Below are positions 46,390-59,476 of a stretch of DNA of 64,000 bases, in pieces (within the stretch, counting starts at the first letter, position 1; each line of letters opens with the position of its first letter). A program made the position numbers and the translations under genes. The stretch lies in contig OZ024846.1 of the NCBI GenBank assembly GCA_964017145.1, positions 930,001 to 994,000 of the forward strand, read 5' to 3'. A model generated the notes under the pieces. It saw only the letters and a list, made by a program, of their open reading frames with translations, searched no databases and was not told the origin of the DNA. Origin of the DNA: Agrocybe praecox (taxonomy: Eukaryota > Basidiomycota > Agaricomycetes > Agaricales > Agrocybaceae).

Positions 46390-49013
46390 ATGCTTCAAGC
46401 TCTTGCGTATCTCACACTATTGTGGATAGGATGGCGTCTGCTAAGGCGAACGTTCTCAACATCGGCATTGGACAATATTCCTGGACCTGAGGGCGGGACA
46501 TGGATGACAGGTGCGTTTCTGCCTTTTTTCTTCCAAGCTTTATGACCCTAATGTCATACTACTAGGTCATTTGGCTGATATGTTTGCGACGACTGCTTGG
46601 GGATTCCATAAGATGCTTGCAGAGAAGTGTGAGTCTAATGGAAAATCTCGACATGTACAGTAGACTAATCTTTGAGGTTTCTAAACAGTTGGCAGTGTCG
46701 TGAAGATTAGAGGCCCCTTCGGTGTGAGTACTAGCCGCTAACTTATAGTCAAAAAGCTTCTCATTTCGACAATGGGGAATTAATATCCATAGACAAATCA
46801 ACTTTACGTGTTTGATCCTAAAGCCGTATACCATCTCTTGGTCAAGGTTGGTATTATCATTGAGGCGAATAGATCTTACATCCTTATCCAAACATCCTGT
46901 GCTAGGATCAAAACATATACGATGAATCGCAGTTCTTCATAGAGTACGTACCAACAACGTTATCAACATCGCACATATCAACTAAACCTTTACACACAGA
47001 ATGAATAGGATTTTGTTCGGAGAAGGGTTATTCACTTCAACAGGTTTGTTAAAACGTACGTATACCAATCTATCGCTGATGCCACAAACTTGCAGGTGAT
47101 GCCCATCGGCGCCAGCGTAAAATGCTCAACCCCGTGTTTTCTATCGCCCATATGCGCGAAATGAGTATAGCGATTCATTCGACGTTCTATAATTGTAATA
47201 ATAACTGATTCTACCCTAATCATAGTAACCATATTTTACGATGTCGCACACAAGGTGCGTACTTCCATAATGACAGTTTAACACATACCAACTTATCATT
47301 CTCCGGCAGGTTGAACAGACGTTCTCTCAGAAAGTTGCAAATGGCCCTATAGAGGTGAGTCCCTCAGATGTCCAAGCGGTTACGGAACAACTTTCTAAAT
47401 TCTCACAACCGCCCGCAGATCGACATTATGGGTTGGATGACTCGTTTAGCTTTGGAACTTATTGGCCAGAGTGGACTGGGATACAGTTTTGACGGATTGA
47501 CGGAGAATTCGCCGCCCCACCGATATGGAGAAGCGGCCAAATCTCTCGTGTGAGTTATGTTATGCAGAGGTACCCATACACTATTTATTCACGCCTTTGA
47601 CTTTTTAAGACCTAAGCAAAACAAATCTGTCGTGGTCTTCGTACCAATATTGCCATACCTCACGAAAATCGGGTCGTCCAAATTTAGGAGATCAATCGTG
47701 GATAGAATCCCTTCTACGGAGTTGAAAGAATTTACAGACATCTTGGATATTTTGCATGAAACTTCTGTTGAAATTTACGAATCAAAGAAGAAGGCTATCG
47801 AAGCAGGAGACGAAGTTTTGGCAGCACAAATAGGGCGAGGAAAAGATGTCATGAGTATTTTGCGTGAGTGCAACTACAGGATAATTGTATATTTTCTATT
47901 TAACTCACCTTTTGTATAGTCAGAGCTAACATGCAAGCAGACAAAGACGACAAGCTGTCCGAAGAAGAACTCCTTGGACAGGTTACGTGCGTCATATGTT
48001 CTATATCTTACCATAGAGCTATCGCTCATATCTGATCCCATCCCCTATAGGTCCTTGACTTTTGCCGCCACTGACACTACTTCTGGGGCGTTGTCCCGTA
48101 TTCTCCACATATTATCCTCCCATAAAGACGTTCAGACAAAAGTCAGAGAGGAAATCAGACGGGCGCGTCAAGAAAATGGAGGAGCTGATATCAGTTATGA
48201 CACTTTAGTATCTTTGCCTTTGTTAGACGCAATTTGCAGAGAAACATTACGACTGTACGTGTTCCGCTATCTCAAACCTGTACCGACATTAATTCGGAGT
48301 TCGCCTTGCTACAGTCATCCCCCGCTATCTACGCTTCAGAGGGAGTGAGCGACCTTAACACTTATTTAAACTTTTGCCCATTCTAACCTTTACTTGCAGT
48401 GCCTATAAAGACGCTGTACTCCCTCTTTCTACACCGATCAAAGGCATCAACGGAGAATATATCAGCGAAATACCTGTTACGAAGGGCACGAGCTTCCATA
48501 TTTCGATCCTCAACTCCAATACAAATCCTGAACTGTGGGGACCGGACGCCCATGAATGGAAACCGGAACGATGGTTAAATCCCCTGCCCCAAACTCTGAT
48601 TGATGCGCATATTCCTGGCATTTATTCTCATTTGTAGGAATTTTTCGAGTTTTCAAGACCTGGAGGGCACTGCTTATGATTTTCTCGCTAGGTTGACGTT
48701 TTTCGGAGGCGGCAGATCGTGCATGTAAGTCGAGTTATGTTTTGCAATACCGAGTAGTGACCTTTCTTTCCAGTGGCTTCAAATTCTCTCAGTTGGAAAT
48801 GAGTAGGTTTATTTCACGTACTTGGCCGCACATGGATATCTTTTACGATCATTGTCTTCTTCAGAGGTTGTCCTGGTGTTGTTGCTGGATAAATTCGAAT
48901 TTTCACCTAGTGACAAAAACATCTTTTGGCAAATGACGGGCATCGCGACTCCAAACCTGGATGACAAGAGTACCAACCCCACACTTCCATTAATCGTCAG
49001 CATGGCTCCATGA
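46390..49013 (+). CDS. Cytochrome P450, family A, member 3 (A3)
   Basis: Start MLQALAYLTLLWIGWRLLRR is a membrane anchor, followed by the hinge DNIPGPEGGTW. Landmarks: RRQRKMLNPVFSIAHMREM; WMTRLALELIGQSGLGYSFD; ETSVEIYESKKKAI; I helix FAATDTTSGALSRILHIL; ETLRLHPPLSTLQR (ExxR); PERWLNPLP; heme loop FFGGGRSCIGFKFSQLEM. The end is WQMTGIATPNLDDKST, then SMAP and a stop at 49013. Phases join throughout. With A4 and A5 it forms a subgroup (GGxW hinge, YESKK) distinct from A1 and A2 (DGASW, YESKL). Confidence 0.9.
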
Positions 49014-49510
49014 ACTTGAATTCAAAATGCAACCAAGAACTTCTACGCCCTGGACGCAGAAGTGCACGAAATGCCGGGTTAGTATACAAAGGGTGACATA
49101 TGAGCGAGAGCAATCATGCATTGGGGATTTAATTGGCGTAGTACGCATGTTTTACGACACAATTCTTCTGGAATACCTGCCAAGGATAACTTGAATTGTT
49201 GCGTGTGAGGCGTGTGCACGAGCGTGAACTAAATGTCACTATTTAATATTACACTATTATGGGTCTTTTTGTTTACGCGTTATTTGGCTCGGATGTGGCA
49301 ACTACTGTCTGAATTGAATTCTGTTTTCTTCTCAGCTTGTCTCCAACCTGTCTCACCGTCGATTAGATAGAAGAGCAACGTTTCTTTAAACTTCTCACAA
49401 CAGTCATAAAAACACCTGTGTCTATTCCGCCAACCGATGCCTGTCAGCCGGACTCTTATAAGGGTGCAATCCTGGCACATCACGTCCGCAACTCGACGCC
49501 TAGACTTCAC
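49014..49510. other. Intergenic between P450 A3 and A4
   Basis: No exon is seen. The in-frame ATG at 49418 upstream of A4 would add a hydrophilic N terminus that A3 and A5 lack, so it is treated as untranslated. Confidence 0.4.
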
Positions 49511-52182
49511 ATGATATTGGCCACTATACAAGCAATCTTATATCTCACCTTTTTGTGGGCTGGATGGCATGCTCTGAAGCGAATGCTTTTGCCGACTGCA
49601 CTGGACAACATCCCAGGTCCTGCAGGGGGCGCATGGTTAACGGGTATGCCACCAGCTTGATGCTACTTCCAAAAGATACAATGGTAACGCTCAAGTCCTT
49701 CCATTCATAGGTCATCTTACTTCCCTATTCTCGGCGGATGCATGGGATTTTCATCGAGAAATTGCAGAGCAATGTGAGCTGCTAGTATCCTCCAATTCAG
49801 CTAGCCTTCTTGAAGCTAAATGTGACTGATTGATCAGTTGGCAGTATCGTTAGAATTCGAGGACCCTTCAGAGTAAGTAACGGTTTGTGCTTGCATAGCG
49901 GATCTACAACAATGAAGTTAAATCATCTACAGACAAATCAACTATATGTTTTTGATCCTAAAGCTGTGCATCATCTCCTGGTGAAGGTTAGTATCCTAAA
50001 AAGCACAAGACGACAACCAACCTCACCCGTCCCTTTTATAGGATCAGAATATCTACGACGAGACGAAACTCTTTGTAAAGTACGCTTCAACGACAACACG
50101 CATCACGGTATCAACTAAAGCTTCAGCAGCCTGAACAGAGTCATGCTTGGCGAAGGAATTTTTACTTCAATGGGTATGTCTCATGTACTTGCAATTCCGG
50201 CTACACAGCTTAATTATCATTGTGCAGGCGATGTGCATCGACGCCAGCGCAAAATGCTTACCCCTGTCTTCACTATCAGCCATATGCGAGAAATGGGTAT
50301 GTACATGTTTTTGGAGTTCTCCTGTTGTCATCACTAAGAGAGGGAAAATATTCACTGTCCAGGGTTGATTTTCTATGAAGTCGTGCACAAGGTACACGGG
50401 TTGTAACCAATTACATGATATGTTCATGAATACTCACATACGTGCAAAAATCTTGGCTAGGTTCAGCGTGCTTTTGACCAGAACGTTAAAGATGGTCCCG
50501 TCGAAGTAAGTAAATATTTCTCTATGCATACACCTCAAGACTCTGATTATTTATACTTAGATTGACGTCATGCATTGGATGACCCGTCTAGCCCTAGAGC
50601 TCATTGGTCAAAGTGGTCTAGGATACAGTTTTGACGAATTGACAGAGAACGCGGTACCGCATCGCTATGGAGAAGTCTCTAAATCACTTTCGTGAGTCTC
50701 TCGAAAACCTAGCATAGAACTAGTAATTGATCTACCTGTTAAAGACCGAAACATATGAAATATTTCGCTCACATCATTCCATTTACTTCGTTAATATGTT
50801 ACTTGACGAATATGGGGTCTTCCGAGTTCAGAAGATATATAGTTGATCGAATCTCGTTTGGAGAGGTGAAGGAAAGCAAGAACATCATAGACGTCATGCA
50901 CGAAACATCTGTCGAGATTTATGAATCTAAAAAGAAGGCTATCGAGCAGGGGGACGAGATATTATCTGCCCAAATCGGACGTGGCAAAGATATCATGAGT
51001 ATCCTGCGTGAGTCCAGTGACAACATCCTTAATACGTATAAACCTGATTTTATTCTCCTTAGTAAGGGCTAATATGCAAGCAGATGAGAATGACAAATTG
51101 TCTGAAAAAGAACTTCTGGGGCAAATAACGTGAGTTATTTTCTTTGCGTCGTGCTTTTTTGCCCCTTCATGACTTTGCTATAGATCGTTGACCTTTGCTG
51201 CCACTGACACAACTTCTGGAGCATTATGTCGTATTTTCCATTTACTATCATTGCACAAAGACGTTCAATCGCGGGTTAGAGAAGAGCTACGACAAGCTCG
51301 TGAGGTTAATGATGGCAAGGATCTTGATTACGATACTTTGGTTTCTCTACCATTTCTGGATGCCGTGTGCAGAGAAACCTTGCGCCTGTAAGTTAAACTA
51401 GCTTTTTTTTGTCACTCTTCTATTGTTAATTGTATTGATCAAACCGGCTTTCCACAGTCACCCTCCTGTATCTACCCTGCAAAGACAGTGAGTCCCTTAG
51501 CTTGAACATTGTTAGGCTCTACTTTAACTCCAACTTGTCCGTCTGCCTGTAGGGCCTACCAAGACGCCGTACTACCTTTTTCTAACCCCATCAAAGACAT
51601 CAACGGAGAATACATCAGTGAAATATCCATTCCAAAGGGAACTGTCTTTCATATTTCAATCCTCAACTCCAATAGAAATCCTGAATTGTGGGGACCCGAT
51701 GCTCACGAATGGAAACCCGAACGGTGGTTGAATCCCCTACCACAGTCTCTCATCGATGCACACGTTCCCGGCATTTATTCACACTCGTAAGATCATGCAT
51801 TTTCCGAGAGGCAAATTTTCCTATTTAACGATATCATGAACTCAAGATTGACCTTCTTCGCGGGTGGCAGATCATGTCTGTAAGTTGAAAGTCCGCAAAG
51901 ATACCCGCAGAGTGTAACAAAATTATCTGTTTAGTGGCTTCAAATTTTCGCAGCTGGAAATGAGTGAGTTTGCGCTGCTTTTTTATGCGATGTCAAATTT
52001 TATATATGTATATCTGAATGTAACATTCCACAGAGGTCGCCATGGCAGTGATACTTGAGAAATTCGAGTTTTCGCCCACCGGAAATGATATATTTTGGCA
52101 AATGTCGAATATCGCAACTCCTAATCTCAATGCAACCAGTACACACCCTGTGCTTCCTTTGATAGTCAGCATGGCGCCGTAA
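49511..52182 (+). CDS. Cytochrome P450, family A, member 4 (A4)
   Basis: Start MILATIQAILYLTFLWAGW chosen by alignment to A3. Landmarks: DNIPGPAGGAW hinge; RRQRKMLTPVFTISHMREM; WMTRLALELIGQSGLGYSFD; I helix FAATDTTSGALCRIFHLL; ETLRLHPPVSTLQR; PERWLNPLP; heme loop FFAGGRSCLGFKFSQLEM (Leu replaces Ile after the Cys). The C-terminal block is WQMSNIATPNL, ending SMAP and TAA (52180-52182). All splice phases join, so it appears functional. Substrate unknown. Confidence 0.9.
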
Positions 52183-52608
52183 ACGCAGTCGCCATCGATT
52201 GCTTGGACGACTCAAGTATTTCGAAACGTATGATCTTCTGTATCTAAGGAAATTTTGAATAACCATAGTTCTATGATCCTTCAGAGTCTCAAGGTTTATT
52301 GCGACTCCTTCGAAGTCCAAGGCCCTTTCCACTAGTGTTCGATTGTGGCAAGTTTCGTCTTGTTTAAGCGTTGTTCAGCTTTTCAACGCAGGCGTGGCCG
52401 TTCGGAGCATTTTCAACTATCATGTATTAATGCCGCCGACCCTGTAAACGTTGGACAGGTCGATTGATTATCACAAGTGATCAAATTGGAAAAGAACGCC
52501 ACCTCGTACAATTTTCCTTTCCCAAGCCAGTCCTAGATATTAGCCACAATGTTATAAGAAAAAGAAAAAGAAAAAGACCATCAGAATATATCCTCGTTCC
52601 TTTAGGTG
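52183..52608. other. Intergenic between P450 A4 and A5, with a poly-AAAAAG run
   Basis: Contains a short AAAAAG repeat (52557-52576) just before the A5 start. No coding exon. Confidence 0.4.
52557..52576 (+). repeat. AAAAAG microsatellite
   Basis: Three perfect AAAAAG units and a partial one, about 30 bases before the A5 ATG. Confidence 0.75.
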
Positions 52609-55219
52609 ATGATGCTCTCTGGGGCTCAAGTTGTGTTATCTTTCACGCTTCTGTGTGTTATATGGCGTGTCCTGCGGCGATTGTATTCGCCCTCTGCGCT
52701 GGACAATATTCCTGGCCCTCCCGGAGGCTCATGGATAACAGGTATGTGGATATCAGACTTCTAGAGGCTTCTACTGTGTAATCTTACTATCAACAGGGCA
52801 TCTCACTTCTCTCCTATCGTCAACTGCTTGGGATTTCCATCGAGACTTGGCAGAAAAATGTGAGTGGCGCATGTTGTTTCGGGCATTATACTGTACTAAG
52901 GGAAATGTTGATGAATATCAGTTGGCAGTGTTTCTCGGATTCGCGGCCCCTTTGGAGTAAGTAACAATTTCTGTATTGAACTATCGACAATTAAGCATGG
53001 CTGTCATACGTAGACGAATCAACTTTACGTCTTCGATCCGCGAGCCACGTACCAAATTTTAATGAAGGTCGGCATCCTTAGGCTTGAGGGCAAACCAGGA
53101 ATTATTTTTGACGATTTTTAAGGACCATAACGTATTTGACGAGACGGAATTTTTCATAGAGTAAGTCAAGCTTGATGACCTGTCGGCGTGCAAAACCAAA
53201 TCTCCGACAGGTTGAATAGGATTATGTTTGGTGAAGGGATATTTACTTCGATGGGTAAGAATATTGTACCTTGGACGACGTATACACAATGTAACGAAAT
53301 CTCGAAGGCGACGCACATCGACGCCAGCGGAAAATGCTCAACCCCGTATTCTCTAGCGCTCATATGCGTGAGATGAGTAAGTTCTTTTACAGCAACGCCT
53401 TGTGTCCGATTTACAGAAATTCGTCAATCAGGTTTAATTTTTTACGAGGTCGCAAACAAGGTAAGTACCGGATAGTTTGTGGTATCCATGAGATGCATAT
53501 CGCTTTGCAGGTTCAACGGGCTTTTGCTCAGAAAGTCAAAACTGGACCTGTGGAGGTGATTCGTTTCCAGCTTTCTATTCCTTGCTCGATGAACTAAATC
53601 AACACATAGATTGACATTTTACATTGGATGACCCGGCTATCCCTTGAACTCATTGGGCAAAGTGGTTTGGGATATAGTTTTGACGAATTGACCGAGAACG
53701 CAGTACCCCACCGATACGCAGAAGTTTCAAAATCCCTGACGTAGGTCTTTTAAAAAATCGCGATTCCTTTGATTGACCGCTCCCGATTAAATAAGGCCCA
53801 AGCACACGAAATATTTTGCGCGCATAATCCCTATAGTCCCAATAATACCCTACTTGACGAGGATCGGGTCGTCTGATTTCAGGAAATTCATCGTGGACCG
53901 AATCCCATCTGCGGATGTGAAGGAAGTCAAACACATTTTGGACGTTATGCAAGAAACATCCGTCGAAATCTATGAATCAAAAAAGGCAGCCATTATGGCA
54001 GGAGACGAAGTTTTGGCAGCACAAACTGGACGGGGCAAGGACATCATGAGTATTCTGCGTAAGCCAGAGCCGTATTACTATTACAATATCCGATGTATCA
54101 TTCATCTCATCGTTTCGACAGTCAGAGCCAATATGCAAGCAGACGAGGATGATAAGCTTTCTGAGGAAGAGCTTGTCGGACAAGTAACGTGTGTCATCTA
54201 CTTTTCGGATTCAACCTAATGTCCACATCCTTATTCGCGTACAGATCCTTGACGTTTGCTGCTACCGATACAACTTCTGGAGCATTGTCCCGCATTTTCC
54301 ACATATTATCACTACATAAAGACATTCAAGCGCGGGTTAGAGAAGAAATTAGACAAGCCCGCAAAGAAAATGGACGAGAAGATCTTGATTATGATACTTT
54401 GGTATCCTTACCTTTACTGGACGCGGTTTGCAGAGAAACATTACGCCTGTAAGTCCAATGTGTTCCTTTTCAGGCTGTCGAATATTTCACTCAATCCATC
54501 TCTCCACAGTCACCCTCCCGTAAGTACTATCCAGAGAGTGTGAGTACTCTAACTGTGTTTTATATGTTTTATTTTCTCTACAACACTTGAGTACTAGACC
54601 GTATAAGGATGCTACACTACCCCTTTCCACCCCGGTCAAAGGCATCAATGGAGAATATATCAGCGAGATACCCATTCCAAAGGGTACTATTTGTCATATT
54701 TCGATCCTCAACTCTAATACCAACCCCGAACTCTGGGGACCCGATGCCCGAGAATGGAAACCTGAACGCTGGATGAACCCGTTACCCCAGCCTCTCATCG
54801 GCGCACGCATTCCTGGTATCTATTCGCATTTGTACGAGATTCCGCTACTTCCCCAAAATTAAAATATCTAGCTCATAACTGGCCCGCTAGGTTAACTTTC
54901 TTCGGCGGTGGAAGATCTTGCATGTAAGTCGGACATTTTGGTGTGAGGGTACCGGTTTGATTCATATATTTTTCAGTGGCTTCAAATTCTCTCAGCTCGA
55001 AATGAGTGAGTCTATCTCGCACTCAGCATACTGGGATAACTTCTTCGCTTACATTTATCTCTCCCCGCAGAGGTTGTAATGGCGTTACTGCTTGAGAAGT
55101 TCGAGTTTTCACCATCCGACAAGGATATATACTGGCAAATGACGAACATCGCGACACCCAATCTGGATGCCAACGGTACCAATCCTATTCTACCCCTCAT
55201 AGTCAGCATGGCAAGGTGA
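52609..55219 (+). CDS. Cytochrome P450, family A, member 5 (A5)
   Basis: The start is one of two adjacent ATGs (52609, 52612), followed by a hydrophobic anchor (VVLSFTLLCVIWRVL) and hinge DNIPGPPGGSW. Landmarks: RRQRKMLNPVFSSAHMREM; WMTRLSLELIGQSGLGYSFD; ETSVEIYESKKAAI; I helix FAATDTTSGALSRIFHIL; ETLRLHPPVSTIQR; PERWMNPLP; heme loop FFGGGRSCIGFKFSQLEM. It ends WQMTNIATPNLDANGT, then SMAR and a stop at 55217-55219. No frame break was found. The anchor exon is easily missed because it lies in another frame from a longer spurious reading frame. Confidence 0.88.
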
Positions 55220-55382
55220 TATGTAACTTTGATGATTTGATGATTACGAAGAAATGATATGCCTATATCCTACATAAATTCCGCGGTCCTGAGTCTACTA
55301 AGTACATATACAGACAAACGAAGAGTGTCGATAACACGGTATACGGCCCAAAAACAATTACAATTGCATACAAACTACTTCC

Positions 55383-57522
55383 TTAGTCGATGTCCAATTC
55401 ACCAAAATGTCCAGTTGTAGGAGAATATGCCCTTAGAACTAAACCATTTAGTCGAAGTGATCTAAGCCGCTCCGCTTCCTCCTCATCCATCTCCACAGGC
55501 GAACCATCATCCTTGGAGTATATCTTTAAGATCAGACCCTGACCCCGCAGTGGTTTCAACTCTAGTTCTGCTGCTTCATCCTCATACATCTCGACTACTT
55601 TCAGCGGAGCCGTGAAAGGTTGAGGCGCATGGCCTTCAACCTCAGACTGAATCCTAAGTGGAGGATTGATACGAGACCGTACCATCTGTGCGAAAGAGTC
55701 GGGAGAACAAGAAAGGCAACCATAGAGAGCAATCACAGCGACTTTGGGACAGAGAACGTCTCCAACGCCCTTGTCCGTAAGCCGGTCCAAGATGATATCC
55801 GACATCGACGGCGTCCTTCCATGACTCTGCACGGTCAATTCCTTCAATGTGCTCTGCACCAACTCGAGAATTTCTATCAATTCACCCTCCGCGATCGGTG
55901 GGAAATATATATTGAGACTTTCGATCGGACAGCGTGAGCGATGAAGGAAGGATTTGATAGCAGCGTGTGGCCATGTCTTGATATTCAAGACAAGCTCTTC
56001 AAGCTTTGGCAGTGTGACTTCTTCAAAAATGTATCTAACGCTATATTCTGCGCAGACAACGAAGGACTTGAGTTCGGGAAGGACGATGTTGAGGTTGGAG
56101 CGGCTCGTGGTGGACAAGGAGATGTGCTGGAACGTAAGGTGCGTCACCTTTTGTGCAAGGGACATGATCGTTAGGCATTGGTCGACGTTGATGCTGGTGC
56201 CGAGAGTGAGGCGGGTCAGGTTGCCCCAACATAGATTGATTGCAGTTGGGTACAGAAGCACCGAGTTGCACCATATAAATCTCCGTAACCTTGGAGCACG
56301 GATCATGGCGGACGATAGTTGATTTACTAGTGCAGTATCCAGACCACGGTTTGTCCAAAGCTCGAAACTCTCTAGAGACGGGTAGTCGCAGCTGGGTAGG
56401 GAAAAATAATTGTGTTCGGGGAGATATATCTTCAGATTCTGCCATCGATGCGACAGCTTTTGAAGCACATCCGTTATGTTGGAAGGTACGATGCTAGCGT
56501 CGTCGTCATAGTAGAGCGACAGAGGACAATTCCCAGCGCGCGAAAACCACATGTTGAGCAAGGTAGTAGCATTGCCTTGGCTATTTTCTGAGTGACATTC
56601 AGCGGCGTCTTTCTCTGCCGTCAACTCCAACGAAGTCCAGAGGAATGGACAGGAGATGCTGACATTACGCCAGGCTCTGCATACATGTGTGAGGAGGATA
56701 GGGGCTTGATGAATGTCCGGTTTCACGAATTTCTGTCGCGGTAGACATTGCCTGAAGATCTCCTCCAACAATTCCAAAGGTAAGCGCCGAATAGGAGAGA
56801 TTAGCGAGGATAGACGCTTCAGGGAGGTTACCGAGCTGTCCTGCGATACCGTGAGTTCTTTCACCTTCTCAGGGGGTAAAGGCCAGCTACTCAGGCTGAG
56901 GCGCTTTCGTGGCCGGATAAGTGGCATATGTAGACCGCGTAATTCCACTGGCTCGCCATCCTTCCCCCGCTGCGCCATTGGATTGGAAATACCATCCAAT
57001 AGTCTCGCTATCTCGCGCAGCCGCGCCTGGTGAACTCCTATCGAGGTATTAATGCGCCTGAGGTCGTTTTCGCATGGGAACCCAACTTCGCAAAGCCATT
57101 CAGTGATTTCCTCGTCGCTTAACGGGGTGGAAGACATAGATTTGGGATAATCTAGCATCGAATGACAGTGGTCAGTATCATAGTCCTTGATTTAACCGTT
57201 CTGGAATGCTTGTGGCAGTGGCATCGGCAATGTTACGCGACACGCGGAGCTTCAGACATGATGGCGGAGTCCATGTCCAAGAATACTGGTGACAACATAG
57301 ACTCTTACCATTAGCGTAATATCCAACCTCTGGCAAGCCCTCCATTTCGTCAGAATCCTCTTGTATCGCCTTCAAATTCGAGGTGGAGTTATTCATCTTT
57401 ATGATGGCCTGAACGAGTGGCAGTGGATCCTTCTGTCTCCTCTTTTTCTTCGCATCATGTTCGCCTCGAGTTGCTCCTATGACACATGACGGCCTGCAGT
57501 GTTGTATATCAAGATCGTTCAT
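55383..57522 (-). CDS. F-box / leucine-rich-repeat protein
   Basis: Probable substrate adaptor of an SCF ubiquitin ligase. The large exon (55383-57151) has, after an N-terminal helix rich in Arg and Leu, an F-box-like motif: IRRLPLELLEEIFRQCLP, then THVCRAWRNVSISCPFLWTS, as in the big Agaricomycete family. The rest is a long region of irregular leucine-rich repeats (for example LRRFIWCNSVLLYPT, LTRLTLGTSI). A first exon (57309-57522) starting MNDLDIQHCRPSCVIG joins in phase through a good intron (GTAAGA to CTAG), so I start at 57522. Starting at MSSTPLSDEEITEW inside the large exon remains possible. The target is unknown. Confidence 0.8.
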
Positions 57523-59476
57523 AGCTGCGATAATTATGTCAAGTCACCGAGGACGTACAATGGTCTCATAAGCTCGAAGAGAAACATCTTTGCCGGCGTT
57601 GGAGGTCGTACAAAGACTGTAAAACCCCAGGGAAAAGGGGTCCAAATCGTTCCCAATCTCTCCCGGGCTTATATACAAAACAAGATAAGTCAATAAACTG
57701 TGTATATATAAGCATGGTCCGGGTACTTATGTGTATTTTGAGCTATCCAAAGATGGATTCTAGAATTGAAGTGGGACTCGAAGAGCCTATTGATAGCGAT
57801 GTCGTATAGAAGATTCCCAAGCCACAGTTCAGAGCCCAGGAAAAATGACGGAGAGATAAAGGCTCTGCTTCGATGTCCGACTGATTGACCGACTAGTCTT
57901 TGCGAGCTTCGAGGACCGACGCAGTGGATAACCGACTGGATCGATAAAACATCGCATCGGATAACGGGCGCGATGGATCCAGTTTATCCTCAGCTACGCC
58001 GGACTTTGGAAATTACCCACCCAGTTCTTCGCAAGCATGGCTCCAGAAACGACAACATACAGGTGTCGTTCAGGGGTCTCCGGGTCGATGGAGTTGAGTT
58101 AACTTTAGACACACGATTGCCAGACCGCAGCGCACTATGTCCCTTGCCTTCCTCCCCAATGACGACACGGGACATTAGAACCATAGGTTATAATCGCGGG
58201 CTCTTAATTATATGTACAACATGTTGTTCCAAGTCCCCTCAATACCTGTATCTGTCAAGTGGGAAAGATGAATAATAAATAAATACATAAAGTCTAAGCC
58301 TAGAGTATTTTAAACACGCCCAAGATAGACGGTCACCACCATGGCACGTTCGGCATACTAGCAGTGGCACGCTAGTGGAGCGCCCACGCTTTAGACAAGG
58401 TTCCAATCAGTAATTCTTTGTGATGCAAAAGAAAACTGATTTCGAAAAACCGCCGACAAGACCACCACTCGGTGTAATATGATATGTATCGCGAACTTAC
58501 TCTCTTGTAATTATAGCCTATTTGAGCTGTCGCGGATCTATGTAAATTCTGGAAATAAGATAAAATAAAACACCAGGTTTCGGCCTTGAGATCGCGCGAA
58601 ATTCTACAAATTGTTCATGCAGTTCGAATGTTTTTTCTGTAAGTTGCACGAATTATACCAGCTGCATGTGCATTTCTCATAGCCTACACGCAGATTTCCC
58701 CAGAAGCTTATAAAATAAATTGATTGTTGAGCGTGTAGAATACTCCAGCTTTACTATCATACATATGCTCCGACCGAAGCAGTCGTGATGAATGAGCCAT
58801 GCTACAAGCACTGAACCTGATTTCCAGCGCTTGCGACAGAGTCTAGAAGTTAAGCTCCGGGGTAGAGCTTGCTTGGCTGCCTTGGGAATGATGGCCGAGC
58901 TTTGGCTAGACCCTCGAGTTCGACAACGCAGCCAAGCGCTTAAAGCAGATTTGGCAGGTTTCCCGATAAAGCAAGAGCGTACCCATAAGTGGCAACCATG
59001 ATATGTTACGTTATATTAATCATGTTTAATGATATCAACTTGACTCTTAACACAGTGTGAAAATGTAAGGTACACGAATAATTGAATATGATACGACATA
59101 ACATTGTTTCTCTCAAAAAAAATCCTACGTAGGTAAGTGCCAGTAAATCTAGTCATTAGCGACTAACTACTACGCCATAGGATTGGACTGAATTATGCTC
59201 TTGATCAATACGACATCAGAAACTAAAATGTGAAGTGGCCGTGACATAAAAAATACGGAATGAGTCTAAATTCAACAAAGAGGGTATATAAGTTTGAACT
59301 AGTCCGCCATTGATTTTTTTGATAGATAAAGAATAATAATAATAATAATAACTGGTCCGCCAACTTCACACACCAGGCCTCCAATATGTGGTCAGTCTGT
59401 GATATGTAAACGGGGGCGCTTATGCCCAAACTACACGGTCAACGGGTCACGTAAACACACAGACGATAAATGATAA
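57523..59476. other. About 2 kb without a supported gene
   Basis: Frames of 60-100 codons occur (for example + 57973-58275 and + 58792-59001), but none has a recognised motif or joins others. The right end (from about 59346) belongs to the kinase-bearing duplication. A short AAT microsatellite lies at 59331-59351. Confidence 0.45.
59331..59351 (+). repeat. AAT/TAA microsatellite
   Basis: Six or seven AAT units immediately before the left border of the duplicated segment. Confidence 0.75.

Noticed and set aside
49418..49510. Upstream in-frame ATG for P450 A4
   Set aside because: It would place a hydrophilic extension before the membrane anchor, unlike A3 and A5.
34192..55219. Complete secondary-metabolite biosynthetic cluster
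   Set aside because: Only P450s are present; no backbone synthase, transporter, regulator or transferase is interspersed.
58792..59001. Small ORF and a passing resemblance (GAAGTTAAGC) to 5S rRNA
   Set aside because: The rest of a 5S gene, including its internal control boxes and paired ends, is not present, and the ORF has no recognised motif.
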